Source: Parietaria judaica (Eukaryota > Streptophyta > Magnoliopsida > Rosales > Urticaceae). Taken from it: 64,000 nucleotides of DNA. Below the pieces are notes generated by a model. The model was given only the letters and a program-made list of their open reading frames with translations. It searched no databases and was not told the origin of the DNA. This document shows positions 31,601-43,400 of the stretch, one piece after another. A program made the translations under genes and the position numbers. The stretch spans positions 6,820,001-6,884,000 of the forward strand of contig OX940865.1 in NCBI GenBank assembly GCA_954871525.1, read 5' to 3'. How positions within the stretch are numbered: the first letter of the stretch is position 1; each line of letters opens with the position of its first letter.

Positions 31601-31935
31601 AGAGTCTGAGTAACGTGCTCTTGCATTAGGCCTATGCGAGGGAATGTGGACGCAGAGGCTCTTGAAAGAGCTAAGGATGCATCAACCAGGGGCTATCAAG
31701 ATGTTTTGTGGTAGTCAGGCCGCAATTTGAATTGTCAAGAATCCAGTTCACCACGACCGAACGAAGCACATTGAAATTGATAGACATTTCATTTCGGAGA
31801 AGGTCAATGGTGACATCATTGACTTGAGCTACATTCCTTCCAAGCTTCAGATTGTAGACGTCCTCACCAAAGCTTTACCTCAAAGTTCTTTTAATGAACT
31901 TAGTTCCAAGCTTGGGTTGTATAACATATACTACC
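28682..31935 (+). pseudogene. pol: Nested copia gag-pol remnant
   Basis: A zinc knuckle CDHCNARGHWRPQCWKLHGK (residues 24-43 of the ORF at 28682) is followed, after a stop, by the protease site WIVDSGALDHMTG. Next are the GAG-pre-integrase and integrase (LWHYRLGHHSFPYLEKA, HSDIWGPSRV, FIDDHTRMTWSYLL, HTDNAH, AERKNRHILEVARSIMF) with a break near 29830. RT follows (RFKARLVAKGFTQTEGINFQ, FQLDVKNAFLNGNLQEEVYM, YVDDI). After LGMEVATSDEG the sequence jumps to TDRRSTSGYC of RNase H, so about 190 codons are missing. RNase H continues to DVLTKALPQSSF. A stop after SSAESE and others show it is dead. Confidence 0.85.
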
Positions 31936-32085
31936 CAGCTTGAGGGGGAGTGTTGAATATTGTATAGCTTAGTGAGTGTTTATAATTTTGGTACTTTTAC
32001 CACAATTTCCTTTTATTGTAATTAGGATTGTAAATACCCCATTCATGAAAAACTCAATTTTCCCAAATCAAACTTTTACACCTTG

Positions 32086-33442
32086 TCTTCTGAGTCTTTC
32101 TTGAGCTTGTAGACCCACTTCATACTAATGGACTTGTGGCCTTTTGGAAGGTCAACTAGTTCCCATGTCTAATTCTTGTCAATCGACTCCAACTCTCGCT
32201 TCATCGCTTCCTGCCATTCCTTCTCGGTGGCTGCCTCGCGGTATTTGGTTGGTTCCTCTTCGCTAACTAGCAGGAGCTCCTCCGGGCTCAAATCAAGCTC
32301 TCGCGCTTCTTCGTAGACGTCGGACATGGTACGAAACCCTTTTGGTCCATCCTTAATTGACGAATCTCTTGAGATGGTTCCTCCTGAACTAGCTGTCATT
32401 GGGATCGGGGTGCTCATTCCTGATCCTGGGTTGGGCGAGCTGGTTCCAAACGACCTGGTTTCAGTCGAGCTGGGCGTTGCCAGCCCCTGGAACGCAGTAT
32501 CTCCTTCTTCATGCTCGACCGCCTCTTGCTCTTCGAGTATGAATGGACTATCTCTTTCTCTGTTCTCGTCTCGCCAGTCCCACTTCTTCTCCTCTTCAAA
32601 CATGGCGTCTCTGCTCACATGCAATTTGCCGCGTTGGGGGTCGTAAAACCTATGTGCTGACTCCGATCATCGAGCTTCTTGAGGTGTGGACCCACAATAT
32701 TCACATGTGCGGTGCACCCAAACATCTTTAAATGCTCCATATGAGATTTCTTCCCTTTCCACGCTTGGTAAGGAGTGCGCTCGCCTAGCGTATTCGTCAA
32801 TAGACGGTTCAACAAGTAGACCGCATGTCGTACTGCTTCTCCCCAGAACCTCGCCGGCACTTGCATGCTCTTCAGCAAACTCCTTGCTGTGTCCATGACG
32901 GTCCGGTTCCTTCTCTCCACCATGCCGTTCTACTGGGGCGTGTATGGTGCGGCGAGGAGTCGCTCTACACCTTCTTCTCCGCAGAATTCCATGAAATTCC
33001 GAGACGTGAACTCGCCTCCTCGATCTGTTCGCAGGGTCTTCAGTCTATGTCCAGACTGGTTCTCCACGAGCCTCTTGAACTTCTTGAAGACTTCAAAGGC
33101 TCCAGCCTTCTCCTTGAGCGTATAAACTCACATCCAGTGGTTGTAATCATCAACAAGTAAGAAAAAGTACTTGTTGCCGGCTAGGGTGGCCGGGGTGATT
33201 GGACCACACAGGTCACCGTGCACCAGTTGGACGGGTCGCTCTTCTCAGAACTTGGCCTTGATCGGAAATGACACTCTTGCTGGTTTCCCGACCATGCAAC
33301 ATTTACACAGCTGGTTGGGGTGTTCGATATTTGGTACCCCAAAGGCCATCTTATTCTCTCCCATCATCTCGAGCGCGTAAAATTTTACGTGGCCAAGTCG
33401 TGGGTGCCACAACCAAGCTGGGTCTGCTAGAGACGCTATTAA
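32086..33442 (-). pseudogene. pol: Outer copia: integrase, linker and RT start
   Basis: From 33442 down, integrase is readable with breaks: LADPAWLWHPRLGHV, LVDDY, TLRTDRGGEF, then MVERRNRTVMDTARSLLKSM (32923), FWGEAVRHAVYLLNRL, HLKMFGC. Stops stand in positions such as YTPQ-stop-NGMVERRN. A variable linker (32169-32624) leads to the RT start, EWQEAMKRELESIDKN then stop then TWELVDLPKG and WVYKLKKDSEDK, where the nested element cut in. Confidence 0.85.
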
Positions 33443-35005
33443 TCATACGGGTTGACCCGTCTCCATGAGTATCTTGTACAGCCTGTTCGGCATTCTTTTC
33501 ACCTTCATCAATAGGGCACCACTTTGGTTCCACATCTCCAGGTATGAGCTGGCCATCACCACCGTGTTTCCGGAATCCGTCATCTGACCGAGACTGATGA
33601 TGTTACTCTTTAGTTTCGGGATGTAGTACACCTGGGTTAGCAGGCACTGGTCCACGTTCTTGCACTGGAACAGGATGGACCCTCTGCCTCTGATTTTGAC
33701 GATTGATTCATCGCCGAACTTCAGGCTCCCTGTGATATTTTCATCGAGCTGTTTCAACGTAGCTCGATCTCCCATCATATGGTTGCTTGCACCATTGTCT
33801 AACCAGATGTTGGTATAGACATTCTTCTCTCCGTCTATGTGGAGGTTTGCAATAACCTTGTCCTCGATAAGCATGACCGTCTCGTTGGTCATCTGCTCCG
33901 GGCTGGGCCTTTTCTCGGCCATCATCAGCTCGGGATCCGGGTTCGACGTCAGGTCGACTGGCTCCTCCACTTTGGTCTCCTCTCTGACCGATTCTTTCCC
34001 GGGCTTAGCGTCGCTCTCGCCTTCGACGCTCGTCTCCTCTTCTCTCTGCACTTTAACGCTCTTCTCGTTCTTAACGAACATCAGCCTTGCCTCGTCTTCC
34101 TCAAATATTGTCAGAATTGATTCTTCATCGTGCTTCTTACTGCGGCGATCCGATGCACAATGACAGAGTTTTTGAAAATTGTAGCACTTCATCGTGCTAT
34201 TGTCTCTTCGGGCTGTGCTGTCATCCTCGCGGGGTGAGCTACTGTCGCGGCTTCGCATGTCACCACCTCGCCCTCGTCTTCGGCCTCTACCACGTGCTCG
34301 ACTATCTCCGGCGTACCCGCCACGACTCGACGAGCTTGAAGAAGACTCAGCTCCATGATTATTCTTCTGCTTGGCCACCCATTCTTCATGTGTTAGCAGG
34401 AGGCGCTTCTCATCTTCGTTCTTCAGTGTGACACTTTACATTTGTTTCTCCGTCGCTTCCTGACTTGCCAAAAAAATCTCGAACTCTACAAGCGATGGTT
34501 GAACGGGCCATCCTTGTACAGCAATCACGAAGCTTCGGTACTCCAATCTCAAGCCGTGAATGATGATCCTCTTCATACGAGCCTCTCCGATGACGGACTT
34601 CGGATCGAGATCGCTAATCTCACGACATATCGACTTGAACTTGTGAAAATACTAAGCAATCGTCACGTCGCTTTGTGAGATTGATAGCAGCTCGTTCTCT
34701 AAGAGTTGTAGCCTCGCATCATTATTCTTTGAGAAAAGCGTCACGAACGTCTCCAATGCTTCTTTGGGCGTCTTGTTGTCCCCAACGTGCTCCAATATCT
34801 CTTCTTCAATAGTACTCTTCAGGGAAAACATCGCTTTTCCTGCTTTGATTATCTGTTTGCGCAAGATGTCGTTAGCATCTTCCTCCAGCGGCGTAGTTTC
34901 ACTTCCGCCGACGACCTTTGCCCACGTGTTGTAGTTGTTGCTGTTGAGTTTCTTTATTCCTCCGAAGACTTGGAGATAACCATCGTGTTGGCAGTACCTC
35001 AACAC
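33443..35005 (-). pseudogene. gag: Outer copia: gag and protease
   Basis: Gag begins MLRYCQHDGYLQVFGGIKKL (35005), with the UBN2-type signature NSNNYNTWAKVV and EALETFVTLFSKNNDARLQL, and is interrupted at about 34650 and 34430. The ORF at 34378-33443 carries an RG-rich tract, a damaged zinc knuckle (CYNFQKLCHCASD, with the second cysteine now Phe), and a long acidic region. The protease follows (NIWLDNGASNHMMGDRATL), with YYIPKLKSNIISLGQMTDSG. The same family of protease is found in the deleted copia at 47015-47341. Confidence 0.85.
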
Positions 35006-35458
35006 AAAGAAAACTCACACAGTAAAATATCAAGAAACCGTTTCTGATGTGGAAGATCAGTCGGAACCGCAACCATAGAGCATACTCAAAATTTCAAGAG
35101 ACCAGACAACAACACTCACAACCCCGCTCTGATACCAAATGTTAGTTCCAAAAAATAAATTTAGAACTTTTGCCACAATATACTAAGAAGCCACCACTAC
35201 ACATTCATGAAAACGATCACTTCTATTTCTTATGTGTGTATATTATAATAATATATACTTTTATTCAGAAAGATGATATGAAGAATGATTTTTTTTTATT
35301 GGAGAAGCGCACATCGAATACAAGATGATGGAGCTCTTTATATAGGCACATATTTGAGAGTAAATGAAAAATTTACTTTAAGCTACTTGAACTTCAAGAT
35401 AAAGTAATTATTTAAATATTAGATTTAATGTTGCCTATGTCATTGCTTACGATTCACA

Positions 35459-35698
35459 ACTTTTACACTATAAACATATAATCTTAACAGATTAATTAAC
35501 CTTATAATGTTGCTTAATTTATAAGGATTTCATAAGAGTTAATTCCAATTATAAAAGTACTAAGTAGAAAAAAAAAAGTCGCTAATTTATTACTTTATGT
35601 GGAAGTTTTCCAAAATTCTTTTAGCGAAAAGTGAGAGTTTGTCACGAAAGTAAAAAAAAAATCACGACGTGGAAGCTTCCGCGGTGTTGTCTTGCATA
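35459..35698. repeat. Class D upstream unit, copy 2 (left part)
   Basis: Non-coding and homologous to about 14105-14330. Shared phrases include AAGCTTCCGCGGT. The unit is broken by the hAT insertion at 35699 and resumes at about 39154. CTTGCATA at 35691-35698 is the target duplicate. Confidence 0.65.
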
Positions 35699-38600
35699 GT
35701 CCTGGAAATGTAGAGGGTTCGGATTCATCGGACCCTCCATTTTTTTCTTTCTTACGGAGGCGGAGCTCCGGGTCCGAGTAAATACGGAGCCGGATTAATC
35801 CGTCTCCGATAGTTTTTTTTAATAAAAAAATCGCAACGGCTCTTTGTTTTGAGCCGTGCGATGCGCCATGTGTAAGACGTGGATGAAAGAGTTGTTGCCC
35901 AACAGCTTTCCTGCGTGTTCCCCAAATTTTTCTGCAATTGAAGAAAAAGCCCCCTGTTTTTGAGCGTTGGGTATTAATTATACCCACTTTACTCGATTCT
36001 CTCTATTTTTTCCCTATAAAAACCACACTTCTCCCTCATTTTTTCACCCAGCTTATTCTCTTCATCTCATACTCTCTCAACTCGCCCAAGCTCTCAAAAA
36101 GTCCGATTTTAAGCTATAGTTTTCTTATCTTATAGTTATATTAATACTCTTATAACTTAGTTACTTATTTAGTTATTCTAGTAATATTATTATGATAATA
36201 TCTATTATATTATATAGTTTAATTTAGTTATAATGTCTAGTTCCGATAACCGTTCTCGAGGCCACAATGATCGCCGAGGAAAAGGACAGATTGGTTTCGA
36301 AACCGGGTCGGTTAATAGTATTCCGCATTCAACTCCGTCGATAAAACAACAACAAATACAACATACATATTATGGCGGTGTTTACCAACAAAATGCTCCG
36401 GGTTCCTCTAGTCTAGCGTCGCCACAAATTTAAACTCATACGATCGTTCCGGTAATTTATGGTCAACAATTCGGTGGTTTTACTAACTTGCTTCAAAATG
36501 CTACAGGAAATATTCCGGAATGGTCGAGCGAGCAAGAGGCGTACAATGCCCAAAACCAACATTGCCAAAATCGAGAAGCTTCGGCATTGATGAACATGAA
36601 CGACGGAAGAGACGACGATCCAAATTATGAAGGTCCCGAAGGCGGGGACGAGGACGACGACGAGGACGACAACGAAGAGGACGACGAAGTAGAAGAAATT
36701 CTTCCACCGCCGCCGCCGGTCCGAGCTCGTGGTCGGCCTCGTGGTTCTAGTCGGCCTCCTATTCTGCCGGCCTCGTGGTTCTCCGGTATGGTGAAATGAC
36801 TTTTTTCCGCTTTATATTCTTAATCATACTATAGGAAAAGAGGAAAGATTCGGGAAATGTCAAACTTTCGCAGAAATAAAGCCGGCCGATCCAAAAACTC
36901 AAAGCACATCGTACCTCAGAGATCACACCAAGCAATGCCGAAAGCGTAAGAAAGTGGAGGAGGTAAGTCGCTTATCCGATCTCATTTATAGGAAAGCTCT
37001 CGCTAGATTTATCATACGCGATGGTTTACCAGTATCGTTTTTCGAGGGTGATGGTTTAAACCAGTTTTTAGCATTCATCGCCTCGATAAACTACCAGTAT
37101 GTCTCGCTTCATATAACTAGAGAGACAATAATTCGATATTATGATGAACAAATAGTTGAGCTAGACAAATTATTTCAACAAGCGTCGTACAAGTTTGCTT
37201 TTACATCGGATTGTTGGAAAGATCACACTAACGATGATTATATTTCCGTTGTATCTCATTTTATTAACGATGATTGGAAATTAGAAAAGCGTATTTTAGG
37301 ATTTAAACCCATGCGTGTTAGGCATACCGGGGTTAACATTGCCGAGGCTATATAGAATGTGTTGACATTTTGGAACCTTAGCAATAAGGTAGTTTCAATT
37401 ACATTAGATAATGCTAGCCTCCACAACATTACCGTTGATGTGTTAAAGGATAGTCTCGACAATTTTAGGGCCGATTATTTCCATCAAAGATTTGCATGTC
37501 ATATTATCAATTTGATAGTTCAAGCGGGGTTAAATATTATTTCGCCTAGCATAGATAGAATTAGGAGTGCCATTATGTACATACGATCATCTATTATGCG
37601 CACGGAATCTTGGTTAGCATATTGCAGGGAATACCACAAAGCGAAGCGAGTGTTCTCCCCGGATATGCCTATCCGATGGAACTGTACCTACTTGATTTTG
37701 GAGGCGGTCATACCGTACAAGGAGCTAGTTACGAACTGGATCAACGGACAAGAGTTCAGACACGTGGACGACTACCTCGACGAATCCGATTGGATGATGG
37801 TTATCCAATTCTAGGCTTTTCTATCCCTTTTTTTTATACTATTACCGTTACTTTATGTCATGTTTACAAACCTAAATCTCATTTGGTTTTATCTTGCATT
37901 TTTGATATTATAGTTCATTTGATAAAGCAAAACAAACCCTTTATTTGCAAATGTTTTGACACCGATGATTGAAAAATTTAGGGTTTATTAGAAACATATT
38001 CCATTTTTGTTTTGCGCGGCTATAATCATAGATCCTACACTAAAGCTCGGTAAATTGCAGGCAATCTTGGCTATGATGCAACAATTGACGGGAGATCCAT
38101 ACCTTGACGAAGACTATCCCGACGCGGAATTGAAGATGAGGCTTCTTTACAAGGAGTACGAGACGAAGTATTACGAGGACATGGAGTAAGAAGGAGACAC
38201 GGAACACGTCCTGACGCCGCCCCCGAGCAACGCACCCGGAGCGCCCTATGTTTCGACAAATCGGGTGTTTTACAACCTCACTCATACCGGTGTGCACGGA
38301 GGATCAAGTGCGGCGTCACAACATAGCGGGAGTTCCGGAGGTCATCGTCCCCGACGAGCAAACCGCCGAAGAAATCAACGAGTACGGCGTCTTTTGTAAC
38401 CTTCCACTGGCACCGTGTCTCGACGAAGGCCTCGAAATACTTTAATGGATGAGCGTAAGTCGTCTTGAGTACCCGGTTTTATCATTGCTGGCTCGCGACA
38501 TCCTCACCATTCCGCTCTCCACGGTGTCATCGGAAGCGACTTTCTCGTTGGCGGGACGCCTATTAGAGGCTCAACGCAAGTCAACGAAGGCGTTTTTGGT

Positions 38601-39145
38601 CAAAATCCTAATGCTTTCAAATGATTGGATTTTGGCCGAAAAGCGAACGCAAGATAATTAAATGGTAGACAACGAATTGTTAGACTATTTCAACGAGCTT
38701 AATGTGGCGAGCCCGGAGTAATCGGTTTGTAATTGTATGACATTGTATTTGCTTTATAATATAAATAAAAACCTTAGGGCGCTCTTTCCTCGCCCGAGCT
38801 GCACCTTTTTGGGGGACTCGGAGAGGTTTTAACGAGGTCCGTTATTTATCTAATTATTTGTCTTCATGTTTATCATCATTAAAATTTTAAATTTGAATTT
38901 CAAACCCGTTAAAACCGTTAAAATATAATTTGATATTTAAAATTTAAACTCCTAAAACCCGAAAAATATAAAATATTCGGTTTAAAAGAATTTAGGGACC
39001 AAAACACAATTTTCAAAAAAAAAAATAAAAAAAAATACCGAGTCGAATTTACCCGGGTCCGCCAAATGGCAGACCCAGATAAATCCGACTCCAAAAAAAA
39101 AGAGAGACACGGATATCCGTGCTCTCCTACATTGGCGGGATTAGG
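35699..39145 (+). mobile_element. hAT transposon with decayed transposase
   Basis: A 3.4-kb insertion in the class D upstream unit is flanked by an 8-bp near-duplicate, CTTGCATA (35691-35698) and CTTGCATG (39146-39153). The ends are weak inverted repeats sharing AATGTAG about 8-12 bases in. Subterminal arms carry inverted GGGTCCGAGTAAAT / TTTACCCGGGTCC. A BED-finger, RNase H-like, hATC transposase of the Ac/RICESLEEPER type lies within, in the same orientation as the host IMA gene. Confidence 0.8.
36233..38661 (+). pseudogene. hAT transposase, broken
   Basis: Exon 1 (36233-36785, one stop at 36431) has a low-complexity, acidic and proline-rich stretch. A likely intron, GTATGG...CTATAG (36788-36837), leads to FGKCQTFAEI then STSYLRDHTKQC, a BED-type zinc finger whose second cysteine is now Phe or Thr. 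The catalytic RNase H-like part follows: FTSDCWKDHTNDDYISVVSH (stop after NIAEAI at 37353), then VSITLDNASLHN, FACHIINLIVQAGL, MPIRWNCTYLILEAV. Several shifts occur at 37800-38250. The hATC dimerisation region is YPVLSLLARDILTIPLSTVS and EATFSLAGRLL. It cannot produce an active enzyme. Confidence 0.85.
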
Positions 39146-39153
39146 CTTGCATG

Positions 39154-39858
39154 ACCCAATACAACCATCGTAAGTCTTTTAGTATTGCCACCAACACAAA
39201 CGTATTGATATAAAAAAAAAAAAAAAAATCATTTTTTTCGTTGTGTGTGTGTCTATAGCTTATGTTATGACAATCACACACTTTTTAAGTATTTGTCAAC
39301 GAGCTTACACTATTTTCTTAATTCTTGATTATACTTATTGACTTTTAGTTTGTCAAAACATGTGAAGGATATTAATTTATAGTTCGTGTCGTGTGTTAAT
39401 TAAACTATAATATTATGATGAGGCAATAGTTGTTGACAACCCTACTTAATAGAATGGAACGACGAGATCTCGTAACAACGTGTGTCATTAAGAGAGTTAA
39501 CTACAATTTGATTCATATAATTCTCTCTTGTTCTGAAATTAATTATATAACATGTTCCCCTATGTATTTTTTACTTTTATATATACTCGCATGTTTCTAA
39601 GCACGGGCCGTACTTCTGAAAATGTACTCTTTGATAAGAAAAGTTCAAATCTATAATTTTTAATCTAAAGGATTTTTTTGTTGTTGTTTAATATTTATCA
39701 TGTATTATAAAATACATTTGTAATGTTTTCAATGAAGTACGAAAGATTACATAGATATACTTTTTTCAATTAGAGTGATAAATTATTTATGAAATAAAAG
39801 AACATTCCTTGACGACTTATTCTAATCTAAAAATACCTTTTTCGATTTGATATTTTAA
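39154..39858. repeat. Class D upstream unit, copy 2 (right part)
   Basis: Non-coding DNA matching 14340-15092: AACGAGCTTA, the phrase TAAGCACGGG with AAAATGTACTCTTTGATAAG, and AAAATACATTTGTRATGTTT. An A-run at about 39214 stands opposite a T-run at 14401. Confidence 0.6.
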
Positions 39859-39941
39859 GTTTGACTTTAATATTCCCATTAATTATATTTTTTAGTTTAG
39901 ACTTTATGAACTAAGTATGTACGCTTCACTAGCTATATAAG
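39859..39941 (+). promoter_or_regulatory. Class D IMA proximal promoter, copy 2
   Basis: The stretch runs from GTTTGACTTTAATATTCCCATT through TATGAACTAAGTATGTACGC to TATATAA at 39934-39940, followed by GAGCTCGCAAGGTATCTCAT. It is the closest relative of 15093-15216. Confidence 0.65.
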
Positions 39942-40071
39942 AGCTCGCAAGGTATCTCATATATATCATTCCAATATTAGTATCACAGAAAAAAGCAAGG
40001 CCTAGCTCTCTATATATTCATTACTATTTTTATCATCTCAATTATACATATACACGTATATAAGCATATAT

Positions 40072-40284
40072 ATGGCATTTCCAAAGTGCATCATCAGTGT
40101 GCCATCACGGTATATTAAGCATGTCGACAGCGGCGAAGATGATCCCGATTACGACTTTGCCCCTGCAGCGCCTCACCTCAAGTTTTACGGTCGCAAATAT
40201 GATGCCTCGGCCGTTTGTCAAGACATTATTGATGACGATGATGACGATGACATGCCAGACTATGACTACGCCCCGGCAGCGTAG
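40072..40284 (+). CDS. IMA-like: IRON MAN peptide, class D copy 2 (two intact motifs)
   Basis: This 70-aa peptide begins MAFPKCIISVPSRYIKHVDS and ends DDDDDDDMPDYDYAPAA. It has two full copies of the IMA hallmark. The internal one, GEDDPDYDFAPAA at residues 21-33, is followed by a linker (PHLKFYGRKYDASAVCQDII). The terminal one is at residues 54-70. If each can bind a BTS/BTSL-type ligase the peptide would be bivalent; this is inference, as in known family members the motif sits at the free C-terminus. The start and promoter are conserved with copies at 15331, 44079 and 49646. Two cysteines (residues 6 and 49) are also conserved in the first three class D copies. Confidence 0.93.
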   Translation: MAFPKCIISVPSRYIKHVDSGEDDPDYDFAPAAPHLKFYGRKYDASAVCQDIIDDDDDDDMPDYDYAPAA

Positions 40285-40388
40285 AATAGTACCTCCGTAT
40301 TGGTGCGTGAGTGAATTATATATATATATATATATTAATTTGTGTGTGAGAAAGAGAAAAGAAAAAATATATATAGTTTTAAAATATG

Positions 40389-40471
40389 TGTCCCTAATAT
40401 ATTTCAATAGACGTCAAGGATTTTTTTACAATATCTTTACGTCGCTAATATAATAATATACGAGAGCACGT
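40389..40471 (+). promoter_or_regulatory. Conserved 3' element of class D genes, copy 2
   Basis: GTCCCTAATATATTTCAATA, then GACGTCAAGGAT, ATCTTTACGTCGCTAATATA and GAGAGCACG. The palindromic core is weaker here (AAGGATTTTTTTACAATATC), so a strict hairpin is not conserved in this copy. Confidence 0.45.
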
Positions 40472-43400
40472 TGTTAGCTAACAAGCTAATACATTATTAT
40501 TTATTATTATTATTTGTTGATGTGCACTTTCGGTGTTATGTTATGTGGAAGAGTACCTATTCCATATGTTTGTAACAGTGTCGGTCATCAATGTCAACGA
40601 TGAAAATTCATGTTTCCTCCATACTATTCGATGTATTTCTTTTATACCAATTATGATGTATAATATATATAATTGGTTTTATTCTTTCACATGATATAGT
40701 CTATGAGTAATCCGTGCTATTGTATTGTATTGATTTTCGTTCTGTTAAAATATGCTATTAAATATTAATATTCCATATGATCAAAAGAATTATAAAAACG
40801 ATATATATATATATATATATATATTATCAACGAATCATATTGCAATAAATTAAGAGATTTTTTTTATTACGTTGAGACCATAATCATATGATGGCAGACA
40901 ATCGGAAACAAGGCTACGCTGGATTTTAGTGGGAGACAAAAACCAGTAGAAATGAATTATCATAAGATATATATGAGGGCATATGTATCAAAATTATACT
41001 TATAATTGGAGGGCATCTTATATTTAGTGGCAAATATACTCAAATTCTAAATTATTGAATATACTAAACTCTTATTTAGTGACAAATGTACTCAAATTTA
41101 AGTTTAATGAGCACAAAGAGCAAGGCTTAAGGCGCAAAAGCTCCTATGAGAGAGAGGCTTTTGTGTTTTTCTTTGGGACATTGGATTGAAAGCTCTGCAA
41201 TTGAGATTTGGTGAAAATAAAATTAGAGATCTAAAAAACTAATGAAGTTCTTGGTACGAAGTGCAAAAAGAATATCATAGTATGGCATCGCCTCGCAAAA
41301 CGAGGGTGTTTCCGTATGCTTTGGTGAGTGCAGATTCGCGAGAAAGAAAATCTTGTACTCTCTCCTTGACCACTGTAACACGTCTATAAACCTCTTCACC
41401 GACAAAGTTTGGCCCCACCGAGAGATAATAACTCTTGATCCAAGTTTCACCTCGCACCTGTATCATCTTGCACTTAATGCCATTAGGACAGAATGAATTC
41501 CACAACAATGTAAAACTTAAGTTCATTTAAACCCCGCTAAAATAAAACTTGAGTACATTATATCAGTAAAAAAAAAATCCATAATACTTAAGCGACCGAT
41601 TCTCATTGGACAAGTACAGCTGTTTAATAATTTCGTAATCCAATGCTTAATTTTGTGATATTTAATCGTGACTTTGTCATCAAGTATGCTTGCTCGGCAA
41701 GATTTGCTGAGTTGGCATTTCGTTTATCAGCTTTTCATTTATTGATAAACTTGGGCACCAACCACCAAGTTTGGATTGCCTATAAATTCCATGTAGTGTG
41801 TAAATAGAAAATAACTGCAAATTTTCAACTCCTTTGTAATTTCAACATTATTTCAATACAGAGAATATTCTCCCAAAAAACTCTTAATGTTTCTCTTTGT
41901 CTTCATGTTTGTATTTTTAGCTTAAACATCCAGTTTAGAACCAAAAAATTTAACGTTACAGTCAAGAATATATATATAGAATGTCATAAAAAAAATTTAT
42001 TATTAAGAGTGATATATTTGAAGATATTTATGATTCTGTATGCATAAGAGCGTATATATGATACTATGTTTTCTCATTAAATAGTACTTCTCAACACTAA
42101 TAAAACGAAGACAAAATGCCCCAATTTATCATTACTAATCTACTATCATTGAGAAAGATACGTAAAAGTCAATACATATAATAAATGGAAAAAGTCAACG
42201 CGCAAAAGCTCATGCCATACATGCCTCTGACCTGTAATATCAAGTCAAAAGTCTCTAAATATCAATTATCATATAGGTATTGATAACATAAATTTACATC
42301 TACGTGATGGAACAAGGAAAAAGAACACGCAATTCATATCGTACCCTAAATGTCCAAATATTTAACAAAAAAAATATATGTTACTCAATAATTTAATTAA
42401 ATATATATACGTTATTCTAATTAGTAGTGACTAGATCATACCAAAGGAAAACAGTAATATGAAATCACTAAAAAATGAAAAATAATATGTGTTGCAATCT
42501 TAAGAAAAAGGACAAAGACTAGATCATATCAAACCTATAATAACAAAGAAATGCCGGCATGTAGAGAACTTAAATAAATATCAAATAATTATTACACGTA
42601 CTAAATAATAGAGAAGAAGCTGATCAAACCTATTACAAAAAAATAAAATAAAAAATGTCGGCATTTATATAGAACTTAAATAATTCTCAAATAATATACT
42701 TATCTTTTCAAAGGAAAATTACATTATCTATATATGGCACTATTATTTGACGATGAAATATATATCGTTTGATTATAAGAATTTCACAATAATTAATGTG
42801 ATTAATATTAACCAAAAACGATGTGAAATCTTCAATTACGGATGAAACCCCTCGTGCAAGGTCATTTTTACAGTAGAATGCACCAACAAAACGACATTTA
42901 TAATATGAAAAGTAATAATAATAATAAAAATTCATTTTGTTTTATAGCTTATGTTTGACATGAAGATATATCTACGTCACTGTGAAGTGTAATATACGCG
43001 TTAACTTTATTGAAAGCTATCGGTAAACATATATATATTTTCGTATTCCTAGAACCAATACAAGAATAGATAATAAAATGTGCGACCTCCACACTTTTTA
43101 AACACTTATCCACGAGCTTACGTCATTTTCTTCTTCGATTGTCATTTTGCAGCCCATAAAAATATTTATATTTATTGACTTTCTGTTTTTATCAACATGA
43201 AAATAATATAAATTAATGATTTGTGTGCTGTATATATACTATAATTAAGTCTGTAATATATGAGCTAATAAGTCATTAGAAACCCTAATAGTCAACTACT
43301 TAATTAGTTTTCTAGAAACGTACAACGTTCCAAATTTGTCATCGTGACTTGAAAATTAAAAAAATGTCCCATGTAAATTATTGATTTTTCAAATATAATA

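Larger units (their letters stand above)
27332..32080 (+). mobile_element. Nested Ty1/copia element with 130-bp LTRs
   Basis: Two 130-bp LTRs (27332-27461 and 31951-32080; TGTTGAATATTGTATAGCTT to ACTTTTACA) are flanked by a perfect CCTTG duplication (27327-27331 and 32081-32085). The insertion lies in the RT gene of the outer copia, between WVYKLKKDSEDK and VLKHKARLV. The primer site is TGCTATCAGAGC, one base off the usual TGGTATCAGAGC. A purine tract TGAGGGGGAG precedes the 3' LTR. The element is only 4749 bp, lacks a recognisable Gag N-terminal half, and has an internal deletion between RT and RNase H. Confidence 0.92.
25749..35458 (-). mobile_element. Ty1/copia retrotransposon (outer), minus strand
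   Basis: The LTRs are at 25749-26060 and 35140-35458. Read on the minus strand they begin TGTGAATYGTAAGCAATGAC and end GGAACTAACA. Next to the upstream LTR (right side) is the primer site TTTGGTATCAGAGC (35126-35139, reverse strand), complementary to initiator tRNA-Met. A purine tract ACGGGGAGAA abuts the other LTR. Flanks ACATT and ACTTT are an imperfect 5-bp duplication. The order protease, integrase, RT, RNase H defines copia. It landed in the shared unit right after the gypsy element, and was itself split by the copia at 27332-32080. Confidence 0.9.
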
